Source: Planctomycetaceae bacterium
Lineage (GTDB): Bacteria; Planctomycetota; Phycisphaerae; UBA1845; UTPLA1
DNA length: 64,000 nucleotides
NCBI GenBank assembly: GCA_006969385.1
Contig: CP030884.1
Coordinates: 3,962,249-4,026,248, forward strand
Direction: 5' to 3'
Shown here: positions 27,026 through 36,202 of the stretch, one piece after another
Position numbering within the stretch: the first letter of the stretch is position 1
Layout of the letters: every line of letters begins with the position of its first letter
Notes under the pieces: model-generated
Seen by the model: only the letters and a program-made list of their open reading frames with translations
What the model was told of the DNA's origin: nothing
Database searches by the model: none
Made by a program: the position numbers and the translations under genes

Positions 27026-28267
27026 TTGCCCAACCTCCTCTCCACCAAACCCGGTCGTCGCTTTTTGTTTGCCACGTTGTATTTCAGCGAAGGCGCGCCG
27101 ATTGGGTATATCTGGTGGTCGGTACCGACGAAGTTGCGCGCCGCGGGCGTGCCGGTGGCGGAGATCACGGCGCTGACGGCGCTGGTGGCGTTGCCGTGGA
27201 TGTTTAAGTTTCTCTGGGCGCCTTTGGTGGATACCTGGCGCGGTCCGCGCTTTGGGTATCGCGCTTGGATCATGGCGGCGCAGCTTGGCATGGGGCTGGC
27301 GTTGTTGCCGCTGTTGCGCGTGAACTTGGCGGATTCGTTATCACTCGCGCGCGGATTATTATTGATTCATGCGTTTTGTGCGGCCACGCAAGACGTGGCG
27401 GTCGATGCATTCTGCATCGGCTCCATCGCCGAACGCGAGCACGGCAGCATCAACGGTTGGATGCAGTTCGGCATGTTGCTTGGGCGCAGCGTGTTCGGCG
27501 GGGCGATTCTGTATGTCGAGCGCTTCGTCGGCGAGTCATTCACGTTGGTGATGATGATCGGTTGCATTTGGTTTTCTGGCGTGCTCGTGTGTTTTGCGAA
27601 AGAGCCGCAGCCAGCGCGCGACGCATCCCGGTCAGGCGGGGTGGGCAGATTCTTCACGACCTTACGGGCAGTATTTGCAAAGCGCAGTACGTGGCTGGCG
27701 TTGTTGTTTGCCGCCACGGGCGGCGCGGCGTTTGAGTCGGTCGGTAGCGTGGTGCGACCGTTGTTGATCGACTGGGGGCTCGATCAGGATGCCGTGGGAT
27801 TATTCTCGGCGGGTCCGATCGTCATCAGCATGGCGGCGGGGGCGCTCGCCGGAGGATATCTGGCCGATCGCATGGGGCATCGCCGAATGGTGCTACTGAT
27901 TGGCGTTGCGCTGGCGCTGTCGGTGATGAGTTTGGCCGCAGTGATTTGGAAGGGCGAGCCATCGCTGCAGGTGTTGCAAGGCATCATCGTGTTGTGCCAC
28001 CTGTTGACGGGAGCGTTTACCGCGGGCACTTATGCGTTGTTTATGGATATCACCGACCCGGCATTGGGAGGTACGCAATTTAGCACGTTCATGAGCGCGA
28101 CGAACCTTTGCGAGATTTGGGCCGGCGCGTGGACGGGGCATTTGGTCAGTTCGCACGGGTACGCGTTGCCTTTTGCAGTGATGAGTGCGGTGGGCGTTTT
28201 GGCATTGATGTTTGTGCCGCGATCAACTCGGGTTGAACGCGAGAGGGGGGTTGAGGCGTCGAGATGA
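27026..28267 (+). CDS. MFS transporter (AmpG/PAT-like permease)
   Basis: The 413-residue protein has about 12 hydrophobic segments and a TTG start with TAGGCG upstream. The opening FLFATLYFSEGAPIGYIWW and the cytoplasmic-loop motif WAPLVDTWRGPRFGYRAW are typical of AmpG-like permeases, some of which carry muropeptides or acetyl-CoA across the inner membrane. A second half-signature, GGYLADRMGHRRMVLL, marks the equivalent loop in the C-terminal bundle. The substrate cannot be assigned. Transcribed alone. Confidence 0.85.
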   Translation: MPNLLSTKPGRRFLFATLYFSEGAPIGYIWWSVPTKLRAAGVPVAEITALTALVALPWMFKFLWAPLVDTWRGPRFGYRAWIMAAQLGMGLALLPLLRVNLADSLSLARGLLLIHAFCAATQDVAVDAFCIGSIAEREHGSINGWMQFGMLLGRSVFGGAILYVERFVGESFTLVMMIGCIWFSGVLVCFAKEPQPARDASRSGGVGRFFTTLRAVFAKRSTWLALLFAATGGAAFESVGSVVRPLLIDWGLDQDAVGLFSAGPIVISMAAGALAGGYLADRMGHRRMVLLIGVALALSVMSLAAVIWKGEPSLQVLQGIIVLCHLLTGAFTAGTYALFMDITDPALGGTQFSTFMSATNLCEIWAGAWTGHLVSSHGYALPFAVMSAVGVLALMFVPRSTRVERERGVEASR

Positions 28268-28457
28268 GGTGATGTCTTTAGAATCAAGCTGCGTTGGTAT
28301 CGATAAAGCAGGATTGCCGACAGTAGACTATCAAAATTTTTGTTTGATCCATCCGGCCAATCAGATTTACGATGCGAATGAATGCCGCGTGTTGCTGGTC
28401 GTTTCCTTCGGCCCGACGCCAATGCCTGTGCTCGCGAACGCTTTGGGAGAGTGAATA

Positions 28458-29105
28458 ATGGTCTCGACTCGAATCATCTTCGGCTTCTTACTATTGATCG
28501 TGACGATGGGAATGAGTGCGTGTCCGCAAACCATGAACATGAGCGGCGGGTTGAACAACGCGGGCGGTACGACCGGCGGAATGAACACTGGCGGCGGCAT
28601 GATGACAACCATGCCGGGCGCGACCATGTCGGCCGAAGAGTTGCAAATCGCAGCCGACGCGCTGACCGCGATCAACGCGCGCCGCACGACTCGCGGGCTG
28701 GCAGCGCTGACGAGCTTCGCGGCCGGGGCGCAAGTCGCGTACGACCATTGTCTCGCGATGGAAGCCGGCAACTTCTTCGATCATGTCGATCCGAACACGG
28801 GCACCGACCCGGCCACGCGCGCTCAAACGGCTGGCATCACGCACGATCCGCAAGGCGCGATCGACCCGACCAGCGGCAACCCGTTCGTTGGGGAAAACCT
28901 CTACGCCGCTTTTAACGCCGGCCTCACCGGTCAGGATGCGGTCGATAGCTGGCTTACGTCACCCGGTCACCTGACACAGATCGATGCACCGTTGCCGGTG
29001 ACAGGCGCGCAAACGATGCCGTCGTGGACGCATTGTGGGATCGGCGTGCGAAAAGATGGTAACCGGATATGGGTGACCGCGATGTTCTTTCGGAATCCCA
29101 GTTGA
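28458..29105 (+). CDS. CAP/SCP-domain lipoprotein (YkwD-like)
   Basis: The 215-residue protein starts with a lipoprotein signal (lipobox GMSAC), followed by a Gly/Met/Thr-rich linker (about 24-52). The rest is a CAP domain: LTAINARRTTRGL, GAQVAYDHCLAME, FFDHVDP, VGENLYAAFNAG, SWLTSPGHLTQI and the final HCGIGVRKDGNRIWVTAMF. His residues in DHVD and GHL match the usual CAP cavity. Bacterial members are exported proteins of largely unknown function. GGGAGAG precedes the ATG. The 190 bases between the MFS gene and this start hold no convincing gene. Confidence 0.88.
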   Translation: MVSTRIIFGFLLLIVTMGMSACPQTMNMSGGLNNAGGTTGGMNTGGGMMTTMPGATMSAEELQIAADALTAINARRTTRGLAALTSFAAGAQVAYDHCLAMEAGNFFDHVDPNTGTDPATRAQTAGITHDPQGAIDPTSGNPFVGENLYAAFNAGLTGQDAVDSWLTSPGHLTQIDAPLPVTGAQTMPSWTHCGIGVRKDGNRIWVTAMFFRNPS

Positions 29106-29252
29106 GGCGCGGTTTCGGCGCCGAAGATCACGAGCGCTGGTGTCGAAGGAATAGAGTAATGCGATGAGATTGCACTCATTCGTCCTAGGCATGCTATCGA
29201 TAAGCGGCATCACGCGTTGGTTAAACCAATCCCGCGACCTCAAGCGATATAC

Positions 29253-29288
29253 AAAAAAACGCCTCGTCATAAAGCATGACGAGGCGTT
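29253..29288 (-). terminator. Rho-independent terminator of the PEP-CTERM gene
   Basis: On the minus strand a perfect 13-base-pair stem (AACGCCTCGTCAT / ATGACGAGGCGTT, five-base loop) is followed directly by seven Ts. It lies 27 bases past the stop of the minus-strand PEP-CTERM gene. Confidence 0.9.
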
Positions 29289-29314
29289 CAAAGATTCATG
29301 TGTTGGTCGCAAAC

Positions 29315-30088
29315 TTAGCGGCGACGACGCAGCATCAGGCCGCCGATGGCGAGCAGGGCCAGCGAGGCCGGCTCGGGAACGAGGCTAAGCGAGATGTTGT
29401 CGAACGATACGCCGCCACCACCGGAGCTAAGGTCCGACGGGCCACCGAGGCGGACGATATCCATACCGCCGGCAGCATTGAATTCGATCGGAACAACAGC
29501 CGTGGCGTTGATGTTGCCATCACCGTTGAGATCGAGCGAGAAAGACGCTTCGGTCGCGGAAATGTCAACCGAGAAGGTGTGCCAACCCATCACCGGCGAG
29601 TTCGTGATCGGCATGCCCGCGTCATCGACCAAGCTGTCGAACGCTACCCAGCTTGGGTTGCCTGCGTTGCCGAAAAGTACGACGCGGAAGGCGTAGTGGG
29701 CCGGATTGTTATACATGCCCATTTCGATAATGTTCGCGCCTGCAGCCGTGCGAATGCCGGCCGTCGTGCGCTTGTTGGCGCTCGAGGCGTCATCATAAAT
29801 ATCTGCGGAGAACGACAGGAACTCAGCGCCGGTGGGCGTGACCGACGGGAACGAGAAGCTATTCGTATTCGCGCCCGTAAAGCTGCCGCCTGTACCGGGG
29901 TGCAACAAAGACTGGCCCGGATTACCGAATGCGTTGTCGAGCGTGCCATCGCCGAGGTTCCACGTTCCGCCGAGTGCCGCAGTGTCGGCGTACGACTCAA
30001 AATCTTCGTCCAAAATGACCTGTGCATTGGCGACCAGTGGCATACTCGCCATGACCGTCAGTGCAAACAAAATGCTGAACTTTTTCAT
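29315..30088 (-). CDS. Secreted PEP-CTERM sorting domain protein
   Basis: From the ATG at 30088, preceded by GGAGGGAGA, the protein has 257 residues. It has a signal peptide (MKKFSILFALTVMASMPLVANA), a beta-rich body beginning VILDEDFESYAD that looks like a concanavalin/laminin-G-type jelly roll, and the tail VPEPASLALLAIGGLMLRRRR, a textbook PEP-CTERM signal. It should be exported and processed by an exosortase. It probably binds glycan at the cell surface, but no ligand residues can be named. A strong terminator follows. Confidence 0.88.
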   Translation of the reverse strand: MKKFSILFALTVMASMPLVANAQVILDEDFESYADTAALGGTWNLGDGTLDNAFGNPGQSLLHPGTGGSFTGANTNSFSFPSVTPTGAEFLSFSADIYDDASSANKRTTAGIRTAAGANIIEMGMYNNPAHYAFRVVLFGNAGNPSWVAFDSLVDDAGMPITNSPVMGWHTFSVDISATEASFSLDLNGDGNINATAVVPIEFNAAGGMDIVRLGGPSDLSSGGGGVSFDNISLSLVPEPASLALLAIGGLMLRRRR

Positions 30089-30382
30089 GTTCTCCCTCCA
30101 AGTGAATTTATTACGATTTGAGCCAGTCGCACGGCTATACAGCTGTAGAACTCCTCTACCGCCGACAGTCGCGCGCTGAAATTCATCCCTTATCAACGTC
30201 AAATTTATCAAAATGAGGGGACGCGATCAACGAATGGGATCGCATTTTTGAAAAAAAATGGGGCCTCGTCGGGGTTCTGGGCAACCTATGCCGGTCAGCC
30301 GGGGTTCGAAACAGCCAGATATGCCGCGAGGAGCGCGGTCATTTGATTAGCGCGGTATCCGCTTTGGTTTTACAGGTCTTGG

Positions 30383-32851
30383 TCAAACAGGCACCGTTTC
30401 CAGCCGTGCCAGGGGGGCGCGGCCTAAATCGGTCTGCTTCATCGGCATCCATGCCACGCCGAACCGTTGAATGGAGATATCGGTCTTTTTGGGGCGGATC
30501 GTAACACGTTCAAAGGTCGGATCGAATTCGGTCGATTCCAACTCGGCGGTTTGGGTCTCAAAATCGGCCTCGAGGTCTTTGAGTTGCTCCTGCAACGCTT
30601 CGAGTGATTCCTGCGCCCGACCGATGTCACCGCGCTCGCGGGCAACCCGACCCGCGCCGCGCAGGGCGGTGGTGGCCTTACTAACGCTTGCCTTCTTGCG
30701 ACCGAACAGCGCCCCGAGGATGGTCGAGCCAATAGAGATCGCGGTTTGCAAGCCTTGTTGCGTCGCTTGGGAACGCTCCCGTTCGACGCGTTGTTGCGCC
30801 GTCAGTATTCGCGCCTCGAGCGCGGCGATTTTGGGCGCGAACGAATCGCGCAATTTCTCAATCTCCACATCGCGCGCTTCACGCAACAGATGGCGCACTT
30901 GCAACGCGAAGGCCGCTTCGTCTGCATTTAGTTCGGAATAGGTCTTCGTATCTTTATGCCAACACACATAACCATCGGCCACGCGATAGGCGTGCTTGGT
31001 AAGCTGCTTTAGCCATGTCTTGTAACTGGCATCGCGCAGGGCGCTGGCGGGCATGTCGGCGTAGTCGGCGTCAACTTCCGGTTGTAGTTCGCAATCAAGA
31101 TGGGGCGTGATCAACTGCACGGCAGCGCCCCAGGCGTCGCGACCCATTTCGTCATTGAGTGGGGCGATGAAACCTGTTTCGGTCCAGCAGTCCACGCCTG
31201 CCCGGCTTAGCGCATAGTGCAGCCGCATCGTTCCGAATAACAGCGGTGTGTAGATCACGCGATCATTACCGCCGAGCGGCTCGCTGATGGATAGAAATGC
31301 CTGCTCGACATGATCGGGTAACACGGGCGGTTCGGATGGGGCAGCGTCCGGTTTGGTGTTCTTTGCCATCGCGGTGGCGACCATCTCGGCGGCCTTTGCA
31401 TCGGCAGCTGGTTGCGCTTCCTTCGCATCAGTGGCGATTGACTCTTTGGATTTCTGGCCATTCGTTAGTGCTTCTATTTGCGGACGCGTCATCGGGCCGC
31501 GCAGATAAGACATGGCCCAACGCGTGTGAAACAGTACCGGCTCGTCTTCGTGAATGTTGTGCATCAGGAAAACACGCTTACCCAAACCACTAAGTTGTCG
31601 TTCGAGTTTGGCGGTATCCACGTTGCCGCCGGCCGATGAAAGACCGTCCATCAGACGCAGCTTGTCGCGCTCGGTCTGCAAGCGCCCGATCAGCCAAGTA
31701 CCGGTATTGGACAGCCCCTTGTAATCCAGATCGACGGGGTTTTGCGTCGCAAGCACAACGCCCACGCCAAACGCACGCGCCTGTTTGAGCAGCGTAAGCA
31801 TCGGCTGCTTGCTGGGTGGGTTTTTGCTGGGCGGGAAGTAGCCCATGATCTCATCCATGTACACGATCGCGCGCAGACTGCCGGTGCCCGATTGTGTTCG
31901 CATCCATGCGATGACTTCATTCAGCAGTAACGTCACAAAGAACATGCGCTGCTCGTCGTTGAGATGCGCGATCGACAGGATCGATAAACGCGGGCGACCA
32001 TCAGGGGCGCTGAGCAGTCGCGCCATTTCCAATGGCTCACCTTCGCGCCACGTTGCAAAGCCCGGTGATGCCAACAAGTTGTTCAGCGCCATCGCCAGCT
32101 CGAAACGATCTTTGCGCGGATACATCGATTCCAGATCGAGCACGCCCAGCGTCTCGAAACCGGGGTCCTGAATGCGGCGAATTAGCGTGGCCAAATCGAG
32201 ATCGCGACCGGCGGCCCAGGCGTTTTGCAGGATGTTGGCCAGCAGCACAGCCTCGCGGCTCATGCGGATATCCGCGTCGATCCCGATCAAGCCCAGCAAG
32301 CCACCGACCAGAGCACCGATACGACTTTGTAAGGCTTCCGGATCTTCAAGGATGGCAGCGGGCGGAACCGCAAAGGACCGAATGACGGACAGTTGATGAC
32401 CGGCGGAACTTCCCGGCGTCCAAACGCGCATATCGCACGCGTCGCTCAAGCGTCGTATCCGTTCCGGCGTTAGGCCCCAACCAGCGAGCCCTTCGCGCCA
32501 TTGCTTGGCCGTGGCCGCCGCGAATTCGTCGGGCGTTTGACCGGCGCGGGTGGCGGCTCCCTCGTCGATCCAAGGTCGAAAGTCCTGCGGCGCTAACTCG
32601 GGAAAGCGCAGCATCAGGTTGGGCATATCGCCCTTGGGGTCGATGATGATCGCCGGTATGCCGTCCAGCGCGGCCTCTTCCAGCAGCGAGACGCAAAGGC
32701 CTGTCTTACCGCTGCCCGTCATCCCGACGCAGAGGGCATGCGTGGTAAGGTCGCGCGCGTCGTACAAGATGAGATTGTCAAGAATTTGCCGCGCTTCGCC
32801 GTCGTATTCCTTACCCAAATAGAACGACGCGAGTTTTTCGTAGTCTTGCAT
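30383..32851 (-). CDS. HerA/TraG-like P-loop ATPase
   Basis: The 822-residue protein has Walker A GMTGSGKT at 43-50, and IIIDPKGDMPNLMLRFP shortly after, the DPKGD strand of HerA/VirB4/FtsK-class ATPases. A Walker B-like VYMDEIMGYFPPS lies at about 325-340, then QNPVDLDYKGLSN, the sensor region. The C-terminal third has a long charged coiled coil (about 640-690 and 725-775), with a short Gly-rich hydrophobic stretch between (SIGSTILGALFG). No HerA-associated nuclease (NurA) is nearby, and no conjugation genes are seen. Related ATPases move DNA or protein through ring hexamers; the role here is unknown. Confidence 0.8.
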   Translation of the reverse strand: MQDYEKLASFYLGKEYDGEARQILDNLILYDARDLTTHALCVGMTGSGKTGLCVSLLEEAALDGIPAIIIDPKGDMPNLMLRFPELAPQDFRPWIDEGAATRAGQTPDEFAAATAKQWREGLAGWGLTPERIRRLSDACDMRVWTPGSSAGHQLSVIRSFAVPPAAILEDPEALQSRIGALVGGLLGLIGIDADIRMSREAVLLANILQNAWAAGRDLDLATLIRRIQDPGFETLGVLDLESMYPRKDRFELAMALNNLLASPGFATWREGEPLEMARLLSAPDGRPRLSILSIAHLNDEQRMFFVTLLLNEVIAWMRTQSGTGSLRAIVYMDEIMGYFPPSKNPPSKQPMLTLLKQARAFGVGVVLATQNPVDLDYKGLSNTGTWLIGRLQTERDKLRLMDGLSSAGGNVDTAKLERQLSGLGKRVFLMHNIHEDEPVLFHTRWAMSYLRGPMTRPQIEALTNGQKSKESIATDAKEAQPAADAKAAEMVATAMAKNTKPDAAPSEPPVLPDHVEQAFLSISEPLGGNDRVIYTPLLFGTMRLHYALSRAGVDCWTETGFIAPLNDEMGRDAWGAAVQLITPHLDCELQPEVDADYADMPASALRDASYKTWLKQLTKHAYRVADGYVCWHKDTKTYSELNADEAAFALQVRHLLREARDVEIEKLRDSFAPKIAALEARILTAQQRVERERSQATQQGLQTAISIGSTILGALFGRKKASVSKATTALRGAGRVARERGDIGRAQESLEALQEQLKDLEADFETQTAELESTEFDPTFERVTIRPKKTDISIQRFGVAWMPMKQTDLGRAPLARLETVPV

Positions 32852-33242
32852 GCTGCTGGGTCTCCATGCCTACCACTGATTGTCAGGACCGGCATATTAG
32901 AGTGCAGGCGGTGATTCGGGCAAAGAGATTGTCGCGTTAGTGCGCAAGCGGCCCGTTGCGCAAGTGAATTGAATGCTCTGCGTCAAATGGCATCGATCTG
33001 AGACCGCAGCGATATGGTGCTGGCCTCACGCCAGTGAAACTTGAATGCTCTTCGGCTTGAATTCGCCGACTCACTACGCCTCGCTTTCTGTTGCTAGGCC
33101 GTATGAACCTCGTTACCCAGCAACGTAGGGGGGGATTTGATCACACGTCAGCTAAACGTCAGCTAACAGTGGCCGATTCGTTTTACCGATGCCCCTTTCA
33201 CATCCACCTGCCGCATCCGCGTTATTCCCCTAAAATACCCCC
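32852..33242. promoter_or_regulatory. Divergent intergenic region before ispH
   Basis: These 390 bases separate the HerA-like gene (minus) and ispH (plus) and should contain promoters for both. I found no gene. The only internal pattern is a tandem ACGTCAGCTAA at about 33145-33166. No clear promoter boxes or riboswitch can be assigned. Confidence 0.35.
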
Positions 33243-34205
33243 ATGCGAATTCTCCTTGCCAATCCGCGCGGTTTTTGTGCTGGTGTCGATCGGGCGATCA
33301 AGATCGTCGATATGTGTCTCGACGTCTTCGGGCCGCCGGTCTACGTGCGGCGCGAGATCGTGCACAACAGCCATGTTGTTAAAGATTTTCGGGCGAAGGG
33401 CGTCATCTTCGTCGACGAACTCGAGCCGGTGCCGCCCAAGAGCGTGACGGTATTGAGCGCTCACGGTGTCGCGCCGGAGGTGTTCGCTCAGGCGCAGGCC
33501 AAAGAGCTGAAACTCATCGACGCAACCTGCCCGCTGGTGACCAAAGTGCATTTAGAAGTGCATAGATTTGTAAGGGAAGGCTACCACATCGTGCTGATCG
33601 GCCACGATGGTCACGACGAAGTGATCGGCACCATGGGCGAGGCACCCGAGCATACGACGCTGGTCGAAGACGAACAGCAGGCCCGGTCGGTCGATCTATC
33701 TGCCCACGAAAAGCTGATGGTGCTGACGCAAACCACGCTGGGCGTCGAGGATACGCAAGGCATCATTAATATCCTCAAAGAACGCTATCCGCAGCTCGAT
33801 TTGCCCCCGACGGATGACGTCTGTTACGCCACTCAGAACCGTCAGGACGCGGTGAAGGCGCTGGTCGAGGCCGGGATGGACTTTTTGTTGGTGGTGGGGT
33901 CCAGCAATTCCAGTAATGCGGCGCGCTTGGTGGAGGTCGGCGAGGCGCGCGGCGTGCGCGGCTTCCTGATCGACGGGATCGAGCAGATCGACGAAGCCTG
34001 GCTTGCAGGCGTAACCTGCGTGGGCGTGACAGCCGGGGCCAGCACGCCCGAACACGTGATCCAGCAGGTGCTCGAATATCTGAAGCAGCGCGGCGGGACG
34101 GGCGTTGAAACAATCACGACTGTCGAGGAGAATACCGTGTTTCAGGTGCCCCTGACGTTGCGGCGCGAAGTCGAGCTGCGCGCGGCGGCCCAACCACAAA
34201 ATTAA
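33243..34205 (+). CDS. ispH: 4-hydroxy-3-methylbut-2-enyl diphosphate reductase
   Basis: IspH (LytB) performs the last step of the MEP isoprenoid pathway, converting HMBPP to IPP and DMAPP with a [4Fe-4S] cluster. The 320-residue protein opens MRILLANPRGFCAGVDRAI, with Cys12, then Cys96 (DATCPLV) and Cys194 (VCYATQNRQ), the three cluster ligands. HGV and GHDGHDEVIGTMGE are the other family motifs. ispF of the same pathway lies at 52.9 kb. Only 75 bases separate ispH from the pfa operon on the same strand. Confidence 0.96.
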   Translation: MRILLANPRGFCAGVDRAIKIVDMCLDVFGPPVYVRREIVHNSHVVKDFRAKGVIFVDELEPVPPKSVTVLSAHGVAPEVFAQAQAKELKLIDATCPLVTKVHLEVHRFVREGYHIVLIGHDGHDEVIGTMGEAPEHTTLVEDEQQARSVDLSAHEKLMVLTQTTLGVEDTQGIINILKERYPQLDLPPTDDVCYATQNRQDAVKALVEAGMDFLLVVGSSNSSNAARLVEVGEARGVRGFLIDGIEQIDEAWLAGVTCVGVTAGASTPEHVIQQVLEYLKQRGGTGVETITTVEENTVFQVPLTLRREVELRAAAQPQN

Positions 34206-34210
34206 CGACG

Positions 34211-34235
34211 AAGGCGCGGCCAGCGGGCGCGCCTT
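34211..34235 (+). terminator. Hairpin between ispH and the pfa genes
   Basis: An eight-base-pair stem (AAGGCGCG / CGCGCCTT) with a nine-base loop begins five bases after the ispH stop. No T-run follows, so it may be a weak terminator or an attenuator separating ispH from the pfa genes. Confidence 0.4.
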
Positions 34236-34280
34236 GTGCCCTGCGCCGCCGTCCGGCCGGGCGGTGAGCCACACCCGATT

Positions 34281-36200
34281 ATGACCGACTCTCAACAGCC
34301 TCCATCCGACGCGGCTAGCTCCGCGGCTCGTCAGGCATTGACCACGGCGACCAACAGCGCCCGCAGCGGTGCGCGCATGGCCGTGGGCACGTTGTTCGCG
34401 GGTGCCAACGTCTTGCTCGACCTCGGTGTGCGCGTGGCGCGCAGCTTCCCGGAAGAAGCCACGACCAACGGGCGCGAAATTCAACTCGAAACCCCCGACG
34501 GGGAAATGACCGCCGTCGCGCTAACGGCAACTTCCGTTGCATCGGGTGACGTGCGACCGATGGGCTGGTGGTTACCCGATGGTAGTGCGCCGCAAGTTGG
34601 CGACGACGCCATGAATGCGGCGCTCAAACAAGTTGGGCGGTCGCTGTTCGTTGTGCAAACGGATGACGGACCCGCAGTCGCGACGACCGGTCGCGCCGTC
34701 GTCGGTGCCGATGCCTTGGGTCCGGGCGATAGCAAACCCCTGATCGCGTTCGCGCCGGCGGTTTTGCCCGAGCAACTGGGCGATGCGGCGTTTCGCAAGG
34801 CGCACGGCGTGAAGTATTGCTACGTCGCCGGCGCGATGGCCAACGGCATCGGCTCGGTGGAAATCGTCGAAGCCATGAGCCGCGCCGGTATGTTGGGCTT
34901 CTTCGGCGCGGCAGGGTTGCCGTTGGCGCAGGTTGAAGCGGCCATCGATCGGATACAAGCGTCACTCGGCGATCAACCCTACGGCTTCAATCTCATTCAT
35001 AGTCCGAACGAACCGCAACTGGAAGCGGGCGTGGTCGATCTATATCTGCGCCGCGGCGTGCATTTGGTCAGCGCTTCGGCCTACCTCGATTTAACGCTGC
35101 CGTTGGTGAAGTATCGCGTGGCGGGTATTCACCGTGATGCTGATGGGCGCGTGGTGTGCCCGAACAAAGTGGTCGGCAAAGTCTCGCGCGTGGAAGTGGC
35201 GCGCAAGTTTATGTCGCCTCCACCGGCAGGCATGTTGGATAAGCTCGTCGCCGCCGGGTTTATCACGGCCGAGCAGGCGCGGCTGGCGCGCACGGTTCCG
35301 ATTGCCAATGACATTACCGTCGAAGCAGATAGCGGCGGCCATACGGATAACCGACCGGCGCTATCGTTGTTCCCCGGCATGGTGGCGCTGCGTGACGAGA
35401 TTCAGCGCGATTTGCAATACGTCGAACCGCCGCGTTTGGGATTGGCAGGCGGCATCGCCACCCCCGCATCGGTGGCTGCGGCGTTTAGCATGGGCGCGGC
35501 CTATGTATTGACGGGCAGTATCAATCAAGCCTGCGTCGAAGCAGGCACATCCGACACGGTGCGGCAGATGTTGGCCGAAGCAGGCCAGGCAGATGTGATC
35601 ATGGCACCAGCGGCGGACATGTTTGAGATGGGCGTGAAGGTGCAAGTGCTGAAGCGCGGCACGATGTTCCCGATGCGGGCACGGAAGTTATACGACTGGT
35701 ATCGCGAGTGCGACAGTTTGGAAACGATGCCGACCGCCGCGCGAGCTTCGTTGGAGCGCGATTACTTGAGATGCACCGTCGAGGAGGCATGGGCTTCAAC
35801 GCGACGCTTCTTTGAAACGCGCGATCCGGCGCAGATCGAGCGTGCCGAGAAAGACGCCAAGCACAAAATGGCGTTGGTGTTTCGATCGTACCTGGGCCAG
35901 TCGTCCAACTGGGCCAATAGCGGCGAGCCGTCGCGCCGCGTGGATTATCAAGTGTGGTGCGGCCCGGCGATGGGTGCGTTTAACGAATGGTCGGCGGGTT
36001 CGTTTTTGGCACATACGGAAAATCGACGCGTTGAGATTGTGGGTCGCAATCTGATGATGGGCGCGAGCGTCTTGATGCGGGCGGCGGCGCTGCGAGCGCA
36101 GGGCGTGCCACTTAGCCCGACGGCGACGGCATTTGCGCCGCATACAGCGGAAGAATTAGATTCACTTGTAAATGGTGCCGACGGCGCGGGAGTGGCGTAG
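34281..36200 (+). CDS. PfaD-like trans-acting enoyl reductase of PUFA/polyketide synthase
   Basis: From the ATG at 34281 the protein has 639 residues. It is an FMN-dependent enoyl reductase of the PfaD/2-nitropropane dioxygenase TIM-barrel type. Supporting segments are AFAPAVLPEQLGDAAFRKAHG, YCYVAGAMANGIGS, PYGFNLIHSPNEP, ADSGGHTDNRPALSLFP and the phosphate-binding LGLAGGIATPASVAAAFSMG. It should reduce enoyl-ACP intermediates made by the two following megasynthases. It stops three bases before the next start, so the genes are coupled. It resembles the position of Pfa1 in myxobacteria, where the reductase gene comes first. The N-terminus (about 1-100) is an extra helical region. Confidence 0.9.
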   Translation: MTDSQQPPSDAASSAARQALTTATNSARSGARMAVGTLFAGANVLLDLGVRVARSFPEEATTNGREIQLETPDGEMTAVALTATSVASGDVRPMGWWLPDGSAPQVGDDAMNAALKQVGRSLFVVQTDDGPAVATTGRAVVGADALGPGDSKPLIAFAPAVLPEQLGDAAFRKAHGVKYCYVAGAMANGIGSVEIVEAMSRAGMLGFFGAAGLPLAQVEAAIDRIQASLGDQPYGFNLIHSPNEPQLEAGVVDLYLRRGVHLVSASAYLDLTLPLVKYRVAGIHRDADGRVVCPNKVVGKVSRVEVARKFMSPPPAGMLDKLVAAGFITAEQARLARTVPIANDITVEADSGGHTDNRPALSLFPGMVALRDEIQRDLQYVEPPRLGLAGGIATPASVAAAFSMGAAYVLTGSINQACVEAGTSDTVRQMLAEAGQADVIMAPAADMFEMGVKVQVLKRGTMFPMRARKLYDWYRECDSLETMPTAARASLERDYLRCTVEEAWASTRRFFETRDPAQIERAEKDAKHKMALVFRSYLGQSSNWANSGEPSRRVDYQVWCGPAMGAFNEWSAGSFLAHTENRRVEIVGRNLMMGASVLMRAAALRAQGVPLSPTATAFAPHTAEELDSLVNGADGAGVA

Positions 36201-36202
36201 TT

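Noticed and set aside
28272..28454. 60-residue ORF between the MFS and CAP genes
   Set aside because: No family likeness, no ribosome binding site, and it ends directly before the CAP start; treated as non-coding.
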